From: Gemmatimonadota bacterium
GTDB taxonomy: Bacteria > Gemmatimonadota > Gemmatimonadetes > Gemmatimonadales > GWC2-71-9
DNA length: 5,479 nucleotides
NCBI GenBank assembly: GCA_029862935.1
Contig: JAOTWK010000259.1
Location: forward strand, 1-5,479
Direction: 5' to 3'
The notes under the pieces are model-generated. The model ran no database searches, was not told the DNA's origin, and saw only the letters and a program-made list of their open reading frames with translations. The position numbers and the translations under genes were made by a program. Shown here one piece after another: positions 1 through 5,383 of the stretch; position 1 is the stretch's first letter; each line of letters starts with the position of its first letter.

Positions 1-159
1 GCCGCGTTCACGCTCCAGGTCCATCGTGTCCAGGACCTGGGCGCGCATACGTCGTTTCTCCAGCGTCTGCGTGGCCTCGATCAGACGATCGGCAAGGGTG
101 GACTTGCCGTGGTCGATGTGGGCGACGATGCAAAAGTTGCGAATGTGGTCCTGGCGCAT
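1..159 (-). CDS. lepA: Translation elongation factor 4 (LepA), N-terminal fragment
   Basis: This is the first 53 codons of LepA/EF4, a ribosome-associated translational GTPase that acts on stalled or mis-translocated ribosomes in the cytoplasm. The fragment starts at the ATG at 159 and runs off the left edge in frame. Translation begins [20 protein letters not shown], which contains the GTPase G1/P-loop motif AHIDHGKST at residues 13-21. It continues to [11 protein letters not shown] at residues 43-53, the LepA-specific stretch just before the switch I (G2) region. The E. coli LepA N-terminus has the same order and spacing as I recall it, so the family call is firm and distinguishes it from EF-G, EF-Tu, BipA and TypA. 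No Shine-Dalgarno sequence is visible upstream of the ATG; instead an AT-rich TATATT lies 5 nt away (see that entry). The rest of the GTPase, the other EF-G-like domains and the LepA C-terminal domain lie outside the window. It is transcribed divergently from the GGT-like gene. Confidence 0.95.
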   Translation of the reverse strand, partial: MRQDHIRNFCIVAHIDHGKSTLADRLIEATQTLEKRRMRAQVLDTMDLERERG

Positions 160-382
160 GGCGCAATATAGCGGGCTCGGTCGGGGGCGTCGTGCCGGGT
201 CTCACCACCGAGCGCGTCGCACACGCTGCCTTCCGACGGCCGGATGCGCGCCCTATCGTTGTCGGCATGGATCGCTTCGGCTGCGTGGTGTTTTCGGGTC
301 GTGCGGTGCTCGTGGGCTTCAGGGATCGGCACCGCGGAGAAGCTGTTCCACCATCTCTACCTGCTATCGAGACGAGTGAGCC
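160..382. other. Divergent intergenic region, lepA / GGT-like gene
   Basis: These 223 bases must hold the promoters of two divergent genes. Apart from the TATATT next to lepA I see no convincing -35/-10 pair. On the plus strand TGCTATCGA at about 362-370 could be a weak extended -10 for the GGT-like gene, but it has no matching -35. Short frames cross the region on both strands; their translations are Arg/His-rich and resemble no family I know. I see no tRNA cloverleaf, tandem repeat or strong hairpin. Confidence 0.5.
165..170 (-). promoter_or_regulatory. Possible -10 element of lepA (leaderless start)
   Basis: On the minus strand TATATT ends 5 nt before the lepA ATG at 159. If it is a -10 box, transcription would begin at or within a base or two of the start codon, giving a leaderless mRNA. 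This fits the absence of any purine-rich Shine-Dalgarno sequence there. No good -35 hexamer is visible 16-18 nt further upstream. The call rests on a single AT-rich hexamer in a GC-rich region, so it is tentative. Confidence 0.3.
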
Positions 383-2164
383 ATGACATCACACAGATTC
401 CCTGCCTCTAGCGCGATGGTGGTCGCCCTCGTCGCAGCCGTGGCGCACCCCTCGGCTGCACAGACGGTGCCGCGGACGGATCAACGGGTGGTGGCGAGGC
501 ACGGGGTGGTGGCGGCTGCACACCCGGAGGCGGCACGGGCCGGGCTCGCCATGCTCAGGGCCGGTGGAAATGCGATCGACGCGGCTGTGGCCGCGGCGTT
601 TGCGGTCGGCGTCGTCGAGCCGATGATGTCGGGTGTGGGCGGGGGTGGCGCGATGACCCTGTGGCTCGCCGGCGAGGGCAGCGCCTGGCACGTGGAATTC
701 TACGCCTCATCCGGAGAAAGACCCGACCACGAGCTGGATCGGTACGACGAGGATGAGGCGATTGCCGACTCGCTCGTCGCTCCTGAGCGCTGGGTGGCGG
801 TGCCAGGCGCCGTGGCGGGCCTCCTCGAAGCGCACGAGCGCCACGGTACGCTGCCGCGGGAGCAGGTGCTGGCACCGGCGGTCCAACTGGCCCGCCAGGG
901 ATTCATCGTGCACCCTCTGCTCGCCACGGTCATCCGCGAGGCGTACCAGAAGCTGCACTACGACCGCCGGGCTGCCGCGCTGTTCTACCCGGACGAGTCG
1001 CCGTTGCAGACCGGCGATCGCTTGGTGCAGCCGGACCTCGCGACGACCCTCGAGCGGATTCAACGCGAAGGGCGGGACGGCTACTATCGGGGGGCCACGG
1101 CCAATGAGGTGGTCACCGCGCTCTCGGCGGGCGCGAACCCGATCACCCTGAGCGATTTGGCCGGTGTTACACCGCGGTGGCGCCGCCCGCTGTGCGGTAT
1201 CTACCGCGGCTACACCGTCCTCACGGCTCCGCCCCCGCTGGCGGGTGTCGAGGTGCTCCAGACACTGGCGCTCCTCGAGCCGCTCGACCTCAGGGCAGCT
1301 GGACTCCCCATTCAGAGCGCCACGGTGCTGGGCGCGATTGTCGACGCGATCCGGGTTGCCCGAGCCGACTACGATCGATGGATCGGTGATCCGCGCGATG
1401 CCGGTGTTCCCGCAGTGGGCATGGCGAGCCGCGCCTATGCCGTTGAGCGATCCTCGGTCGTGGACCTTGCCTCCGTGCCGGCAGCGCTCGCGCCGGGCGA
1501 TCCGTGGGCCGAGGAACATCAGCCCCTGCCCGAGGCGTGTGTGGCGGTGGGGAGCTTCCCGGCCACGACCCTGGACCGGCCGGTCCAAACGCCGGGCCAC
1601 TCGGAGTCGGAAGCCGAAGGTGAAACGACCCACATCTCGGTGATCGATGCCGAGGGAAATGCCGTGTCGCTCACCTACACACTGGGGCTCTACTTCGGGA
1701 CGGGCACCTACATCGGCGGGGCGTTCTATAACACGGCGTCGGGCAACTTCGGCGCTCCGACCGCGAACCGACGCGGGCCGTTCCGCACGCCCCGATCGAG
1801 CACCGCCCCCACACTGGTGCTGGCCGACGGACGTATCAAGATGGCGGTGGGCTCACCGGCGTCGGGCCGCATTCCGCCCGCAATCGTTCACACGATTCTC
1901 TACACGCTCGACTACGGTCTCGACCCGTGGACGGCCGTGTCGATGCCAAGGATCTACCCGTATTTCTCCAGTCCCGACGTTCGCCTTGAGCCCGGATTCG
2001 ACACCGAAGTGCTCGCCGCGCTCCGCCACCGGGGCTATGTGCTCACCGCGCATGGGCCGCACGATCTGTATTTCGGAGGCGTGACCGTCGTGTACGTGGC
2101 GGAAGACGGACGCTTGATCGGTGCGGCCGATCCCCGGCGCGACGGGGCGGCGGTGGGGTATTAG
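383..2164 (+). CDS. Secreted gamma-glutamyltransferase-family Ntn hydrolase with divergent active site
   Basis: This 593-aa protein has GGT family length and end-to-end family architecture. Residues 1-27 form a signal peptide (hydrophobic run MVVALVAAVAH, likely cut after SAAQ), so it is exported. The large-subunit landmarks GGNAIDAAVAAAFAVGVVEP (61-80) and GVGGGGAM (84-91) are present, as is the PPP loop at 283-285. The autoprocessing site is E414|T415 in GETTHISVID; T415 (1625-1627) would become the N-terminal nucleophile of the small subunit. T433 and S472-S473 match conserved residues. The C-terminus ends DPRRDGAAVGY, typical of the family. The pocket is unusual: the FRExAP arginine motif reads FYASSGERP (106-114), the Asn/Glu after T433 is Gly435, NNxMxDF becomes YNTASGNF (449-456), and the oxyanion Gly-Gly becomes Ala493-Ser494. 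There is no long lid loop. Family membership is sure; true gamma-glutamyl transfer is doubtful, and another amide substrate is possible. The start follows a weak purine stretch (GAGACGAG). Confidence 0.9.
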   Translation: MTSHRFPASSAMVVALVAAVAHPSAAQTVPRTDQRVVARHGVVAAAHPEAARAGLAMLRAGGNAIDAAVAAAFAVGVVEPMMSGVGGGGAMTLWLAGEGSAWHVEFYASSGERPDHELDRYDEDEAIADSLVAPERWVAVPGAVAGLLEAHERHGTLPREQVLAPAVQLARQGFIVHPLLATVIREAYQKLHYDRRAAALFYPDESPLQTGDRLVQPDLATTLERIQREGRDGYYRGATANEVVTALSAGANPITLSDLAGVTPRWRRPLCGIYRGYTVLTAPPPLAGVEVLQTLALLEPLDLRAAGLPIQSATVLGAIVDAIRVARADYDRWIGDPRDAGVPAVGMASRAYAVERSSVVDLASVPAALAPGDPWAEEHQPLPEACVAVGSFPATTLDRPVQTPGHSESEAEGETTHISVIDAEGNAVSLTYTLGLYFGTGTYIGGAFYNTASGNFGAPTANRRGPFRTPRSSTAPTLVLADGRIKMAVGSPASGRIPPAIVHTILYTLDYGLDPWTAVSMPRIYPYFSSPDVRLEPGFDTEVLAALRHRGYVLTAHGPHDLYFGGVTVVYVAEDGRLIGAADPRRDGAAVGY

Positions 2165-2241
2165 GCGGTTAGGCGGTTAAGCGGTTAGGCGGTTAGGATA
2201 TAATGCTAACCGCCTAACCGCCTAACCGCCTAACCGTCTGA
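2161..2241. repeat. Inverted octamer array (TTAGGCGG) forming a long palindrome between convergent genes
   Basis: The left arm holds four and a half tandem octamers: TTAGGCGG at 2161, 2169 and 2185, the variant TTAAGCGG at 2177, and a partial unit at 2193. The right arm (2206-2236) is the same array in reverse complement. Bases 2161-2196 can pair with 2206-2241. This gives a 36-position stem with one A-C mismatch (2180/2222) and two G-T wobbles (2165/2237 and 2162/2240). The 9-nt loop GATATAATG (2197-2205) carries a perfect TATAAT at 2199-2204. The TAG stop of the GGT-like gene (2162-2164) and the TAG stop of the M28 gene (2232-2230, minus strand) both lie inside the arms. Eight is not a multiple of three, so the array places stops in every frame on both strands. 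Its position suggests a bidirectional transcription barrier. Neither side is followed by a T-tract, so it is not a canonical intrinsic terminator. Confidence 0.9.
2166..2236. terminator. Putative bidirectional hairpin terminator without U-tract
   Basis: The core 31-position stem of the palindrome has one mismatch and lies exactly at the 3' ends of two converging genes, so either transcript would fold into a very stable hairpin right at its stop codon. On the plus strand the sequence after the stem is CACGATCCTC; on the minus strand it is TACCCCACCG. Neither has the T-run expected of an intrinsic terminator. It may act as a U-less terminator, a 3'-end stabiliser against exonucleases, or a block between colliding polymerases. 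The role is inferred from structure and position only. Confidence 0.5.
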
Positions 2242-3768
2242 CACGATCCTCTCGTAGCTCTGTGGGTTCCACTTCGGCCGGTTGGTGGCGTTGGCCACGT
2301 CGAGACCGAGATAGAACATCAGCTGCACGATCCGCGACTCCTTTTCCGCGTCGATCTTGTCCGGATGGTCGGTCGCCTGGTGGTAGTCCTCGTGGGTTCC
2401 GTTGAAAAAGAAGAGGATGGGGACGCCACGCCTGGCGAAATTGATGTGGTCTGACCGCCCGTAGAAGTTCTGCTCCGGCCAGAGATCGTCGATCGGCGTC
2501 ATGTTCAGTTCGGGGTGAGCCGCCGCGACCCTGGCGAGCGTTGCACCCAAGTCTGAGTGCTCACGACCGATCACGACGATCGTGTCCTTCCAATTCCTTC
2601 CGACCATATCGGCGTTCAAATTGGCGACCATCCGCTCCATCGGGACGGGCGGGTGCAGTGTGAAGTACTCGCTCCCCCAGAGCCCATTCTCCTCTCCGCT
2701 CACGGTAACGAAGATGATCGAGCGTTTTGGCCGTGGGGTGAGCAGTGCAAAGGCCTCGGCCAGCTCGACGACCGCGACCGTGCCGGACGCATCGTCATCT
2801 GCACCGTTGCAGATATCGTCACCGTTCTTCGGCCGGCAGCTGCCATCGGCCGACGTGCCGACATGATCCATGTGCGCGCTGAACACGAGATACTCGTTCT
2901 TGAGCACGGGATCCGATCCCTCGAGAATCCCCACCGTGTTGGGGGCAAAGAACTCCTCGGTGACTTCCTGAACGAGCGTCACGCTTGGGCGCAGGGCGGT
3001 AAGGGAGGTCACGACCATGCGGTCGGCCTCGCCAACCCGAGCCTGGGCGATGTCGAACCCGTGGTCCGAGAGGGCGGACGCGGCGGTCTCGTCCCGGACT
3101 TGGACCCACGGCGCACGGGACTGCTCCAGCCACGGCTTAGACATCCGGGTTCGCACAGGTCGGTCGACGCGGAGTCGCCATTGGTCGTCGCTCATCGAAC
3201 TCACCTGGACGACTGCGGCGGCTCCTGTCTCCCAGAGCCGCTGGCGAAGGGCGAACACGCGCCTCGCCGCTTCGCCCACCGCTCGCTGGGGTTCGATCCA
3301 GAACACCACCGCACCCTCGACCGCGGCGGGATCCAGCTCGTCGCCCGCAGCCGGCACGCCGGCAATCACCACCGCGGGACCGCTCACGCCGTCCGGCCCG
3401 GTCGCTCCGGCGAATGCAACCGCGTCTCGGCCCACCTGCCAGGACATACCCGCCGCTGGGGCGACGCCCGATCGTGCAACGTCGAGGCGGGTGTTCGCCA
3501 GCCGATAGTGCTGGATGAATGTGCCGTCATCGCCGCCCGGTACAAGGCCAAACCGTTGAAACTCGGCTGCGATGTACTGCGCCGTTTTCTCCAGCCCGGG
3601 ACTTGGGGTGTTGCGGCCCCCCATGGAGTCGTGAGCGATGATCCCGACGCGCTGCGCCACGTCGGCCGGCGTGATCGAGGCGACGGCACGGGCCGACGCC
3701 TCGGGGGCTTGCGCCACGAGGACGGCCGGCACGGTCGCGGCGGTCAAAATGAGTAGGGCAGCGCGCAT
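2230..3768 (-). CDS. Secreted M28-family zinc metallopeptidase (aminopeptidase-like)
   Basis: This 512-aa protein is an exported co-catalytic zinc exopeptidase of the M28 family, which removes N-terminal residues from peptides. Residues 1-20 are a signal peptide (MRAALLILTAATVPAVLVAQ) with no lipobox cysteine. Residues about 125-165 resemble a PA-type insertion. The catalytic domain runs from about 275 to 495 with all ligands in order: H299 in SAHMDHVG, D325 in NGADDDASG, general base E359 and ligand E360 in SGEENGLWGSEYF, D387 in NADMVGR, and H463 in DYHQATDHPDKID. C311 and C320 flank a short insert just before the second ligand and could form a disulfide. The ATG at 3768 was chosen because AGGAGAA (3785-3779) sits 10 nt upstream and the signal peptide starts there; the frame stays open much further upstream, but that part lies over the neighbouring gene. 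The last codons and the stop lie in the palindromic repeat. Substrate is unknown. It may be co-transcribed with the DUF4384-like gene, 116 nt upstream. Confidence 0.93.
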   Translation of the reverse strand: MRAALLILTAATVPAVLVAQAPEASARAVASITPADVAQRVGIIAHDSMGGRNTPSPGLEKTAQYIAAEFQRFGLVPGGDDGTFIQHYRLANTRLDVARSGVAPAAGMSWQVGRDAVAFAGATGPDGVSGPAVVIAGVPAAGDELDPAAVEGAVVFWIEPQRAVGEAARRVFALRQRLWETGAAAVVQVSSMSDDQWRLRVDRPVRTRMSKPWLEQSRAPWVQVRDETAASALSDHGFDIAQARVGEADRMVVTSLTALRPSVTLVQEVTEEFFAPNTVGILEGSDPVLKNEYLVFSAHMDHVGTSADGSCRPKNGDDICNGADDDASGTVAVVELAEAFALLTPRPKRSIIFVTVSGEENGLWGSEYFTLHPPVPMERMVANLNADMVGRNWKDTIVVIGREHSDLGATLARVAAAHPELNMTPIDDLWPEQNFYGRSDHINFARRGVPILFFFNGTHEDYHQATDHPDKIDAEKESRIVQLMFYLGLDVANATNRPKWNPQSYERIVSDG

Positions 3769-3778
3769 GATGGGGACG

Positions 3779-3785
3779 TTCTCCT
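3779..3785 (-). promoter_or_regulatory. Shine-Dalgarno sequence of the M28 peptidase gene
   Basis: AGGAGAA on the minus strand lies 10 nt upstream of the ATG at 3768. It decides the start, because the next in-frame upstream ATG (3801) lies before this site and would leave it unused inside the coding region. Confidence 0.75.
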
Positions 3786-3884
3786 GTCGATGCAATGGCA
3801 TGACGATCGGGATGGGGTTCGCGACTGAAAGGTACACCCGCCGGCCGGCAATGGTGCCGGTGGGAAGTCGGTGCGGTCCGCGTG

Positions 3885-5123
3885 TCAGGGCCGGCGCGAC
3901 GTGGACGGCTTTCGCTGCGGCAGCTTGCCTTTCGATGAGGATGCCGGCTTCCGACCCTTTGCGGTGGCTGGCGCCGGCCGTCTCGTGGGAGCCGGCCGAG
4001 CGGGCGTCACGCGCGGCGACGTACTGGGCGAGTCGGGGCGGCCGGATGCCGCTGCCGGCCGGCGTGGGGCGGCTGGGTTCTCGGGCTTCTCTTTGGCTCG
4101 CCGCTCCAATTGCGGCCGGGGCTGAGCGTCGGGCGGTCGAGAAGCGTCCGGCCGCACACGTGTGGCCGGACGTTTGGCCTGTGCACCCCCAACCAGCCGC
4201 CGCAAGACGCCGGAGACCCCACCCGATGTGCCCCTGTCTGCCCGAGCCTTCGGCGCCGGAACCGACCCGATCCCGCCGAGTTGCCGTCCTGTGACGCCGC
4301 CGTCGAGTGCCGGAGGAGTCCCGGACGCCATCGGACGGATCCGCGTGACGTGGGGATCCGTGTGCAGTCGGGTCTTGATCACGTACCGCGGACGGAGGCT
4401 GACCCGTGCCGCGACCACCACTCCGCGCCCCGGATAGAGGCGGGACGGGTAGCGGTAGAAGTCGTCGTAGATCACGATGCGGAACGTCCCGCACCAATCG
4501 CGATACGGGTCCCACACCGGATACGCGACATAGGTATGGCAGTCGTAACATAGGAATCGGGGGTAGTCGTACTGCTGCTCAACGAAGTAGGGCAGAACGT
4601 CGATCCCGTACATCGTGTATCCTGGCGGGAGCAGCTGCTCGACGATCTCGTCGACGGCCACGTAGGGGTCGCCGGTGATACGTCCCTCGTGCGCGACCGC
4701 ACGATACTCCCAGTGATCGTTCCGCACATAGGGATCGAACTCGTACGGGTCCCGACTCACGACGGCCACCAAGTATCCCACGCCGGGGTAGTCGTCCACC
4801 GCGAACGTGAATCCGCCGCGGTAGCCGTAGGGATGAGGCACGCGGTGCCGGCGGCCCCCAACGGCGAAGTTGTCATCCCAGGGTTGCGTGGGAAACAGAA
4901 TGCGGATCCGGCCGTCCGTATCGACCCTGAAGAGCGTGACGTACCCGTCTTCGTCGGTCTCGAACGACACGGCCACCCGATCGGAGCGGTGGACGACGTC
5001 ACCGCGATCCGTGCGGATCGTGATGCGGGGATGGAATCCCTCGTCCGCCTGCCACTCGCCCTGGCCCCACGCGGGGGCAGCCAGAACCATCGTGAGCAGT
5101 GCGGCGCCGACAGCTTGGTTCAT
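3885..5123 (-). CDS. Secreted DUF4384-like protein with Tyr-rich middle and basic disordered tail
   Basis: This 412-aa protein opens with a signal peptide (MNQAVGAALLTMVLAAPAWG, about residues 1-21). Residues about 31-125 look like a DUF4384-type beta domain: the pattern VAVSFETDEDGYVTLFRVDT (50-69) followed by GRIRILFP (71-78) is typical, and such domains occur on bacterial envelope and serine/threonine-kinase-linked proteins. Residues about 125-235 are rich in Tyr, Asp and Pro and carry C192, C195 (CYDC) and C211, which could form a disulfide or a small metal site. From about 290 to the end the sequence is low complexity, dominated by Arg, Lys, Pro, Ala and Ser, strongly basic and surely disordered. 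The ATG at 5123 is preferred to the adjacent GTG at 5126 because GAGGAA (5136-5131) is 7 nt away. The product is probably periplasmic or surface-held, and the tail might bind polyanions such as LPS or wall polymers. The molecular function is unknown. The DUF4384 assignment is by motif memory. Confidence 0.85.
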   Translation of the reverse strand: MNQAVGAALLTMVLAAPAWGQGEWQADEGFHPRITIRTDRGDVVHRSDRVAVSFETDEDGYVTLFRVDTDGRIRILFPTQPWDDNFAVGGRRHRVPHPYGYRGGFTFAVDDYPGVGYLVAVVSRDPYEFDPYVRNDHWEYRAVAHEGRITGDPYVAVDEIVEQLLPPGYTMYGIDVLPYFVEQQYDYPRFLCYDCHTYVAYPVWDPYRDWCGTFRIVIYDDFYRYPSRLYPGRGVVVAARVSLRPRYVIKTRLHTDPHVTRIRPMASGTPPALDGGVTGRQLGGIGSVPAPKARADRGTSGGVSGVLRRLVGGAQAKRPATRVRPDASRPPDAQPRPQLERRAKEKPENPAAPRRPAAASGRPDSPSTSPRVTPARPAPTRRPAPATAKGRKPASSSKGKLPQRKPSTSRRP

Positions 5124-5130
5124 CACGCGT

Positions 5131-5136
5131 TTCCTC
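5131..5136 (-). promoter_or_regulatory. Shine-Dalgarno sequence of the DUF4384-like gene
   Basis: GAGGAA on the minus strand lies 7 nt before the ATG at 5123 and only 4 nt before the GTG at 5126, so it favours the ATG as the start. Confidence 0.65.
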
Positions 5137-5141
5137 GATCC

Positions 5142-5155
5142 GGGAGTTACCTCCC
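5142..5155 (-). promoter_or_regulatory. Small GNRA-capped hairpin in the leader of the DUF4384-like gene
   Basis: Read on the minus strand, GGGAG-GTAA-CTCCC forms a perfect 5-bp stem closed by a GUAA tetraloop, a GNRA class loop. It lies just upstream of the GAGGAA ribosome binding site. The 5' half (GGGGAGG) is itself Shine-Dalgarno-like, so the stem would hide a decoy site. It is small enough to be chance. Confidence 0.35.
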
Positions 5156-5365
5156 CGCTATAGATGTTGCACGCCGTGTGCCACGTAGAGCGGCACCGCT
5201 AACGCATTGTACTGCAATCACTTATAACTCCTGACCGAGGGCTTGCCTCACCGGGTTCGTCCTCTTGGGGGGACGCTGCCGGTCGCTTGGTGGGCAGGGC
5301 ATGGGGTCGCCATCAGAGAGACCCAGGGCAGTGGCCGGCCGGCGTCGGCTGGTCCGCCTGAGACT

Positions 5366-5381
5366 GGTTAGGTTAGGGCGG
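5366..5381 (+). repeat. Short GGTTA direct repeat resembling the octamer array
   Basis: GGTTAGGTTAGGGCGG contains two GGTTA units and then GGGCGG. It differs from the GGTTAGGCGG unit of the palindrome at 2161-2241 by one added G. Its AGGG (5375-5378) lies 5 nt before the DUF58 ATG and probably serves as that gene's ribosome binding site. Common origin with the palindrome is possible but unproven at this length. Confidence 0.4.
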
Positions 5382-5383
5382 TG

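Larger units (their letters stand above)
5124..5383. other. Divergent intergenic region, DUF4384-like gene / DUF58 gene
   Basis: These 260 bases hold the leaders of two divergent genes. AT-rich spots stand out: TATAGC on the minus strand (5162-5157), TACAAT on the minus strand (5211-5206) and TATAAC on the plus strand (5223-5228). Any of them could be a -10 box, but none has a good -35 at 16-18 nt. The leader hairpin at 5142-5155 and the GGTTA repeats at 5366-5381 lie at the two ends. A 27-codon frame (5301-5384) ends in TGATG overlapping the DUF58 start. I see no tRNA or mobile element. Confidence 0.45.

Noticed and set aside
26..386. Overlapping small frames in and around the lepA/GGT-like intergenic region
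   Set aside because: Several start inside lepA or conflict with it, their compositions are typical of random GC-rich DNA, and none has a convincing ribosome binding site or family motif.
707..1633. 308-aa open frame on the minus strand opposite the GGT-like gene
   Set aside because: An antisense shadow with Arg-rich composition; the plus-strand frame carries all the family motifs.
2161..2241. CRISPR array or telomere-like repeat
   Set aside because: The units are directly adjacent 8-mers with no spacers, so it is not CRISPR. The resemblance to TTAGGG telomere repeats is superficial, because the array is inverted, internal and flanked by bacterial genes.
2557..3756. 399-aa open frame on the plus strand opposite the M28 gene
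   Set aside because: It is the antisense shadow of a well-supported M28 peptidase in high-GC DNA, and its His/Arg/Gly-rich translation matches no family.
3841..3860. Small hairpin CCGGC-AATGGT-GCCGG in the gap between the DUF4384-like and M28 genes as a terminator
   Set aside because: The stem is only 5 bp and no T-tract follows on the minus strand, so it gives no real evidence for termination between the two genes.
3769..4551. N-terminal extension of the M28 frame (open for 261 more codons, to a 773-aa protein)
   Set aside because: The extension lies over the DUF4384-like gene in another frame. The signal peptide and AGGAGAA ribosome binding site sit at the internal ATG 3768, and the extension is Arg/Pro/His-rich with no family resemblance.
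5207..5228. TTGTAC / TATAAC as a plus-strand promoter for the DUF58 gene
   Set aside because: The spacing between the hexamers is only 10 nt, too short for a sigma-70 promoter.
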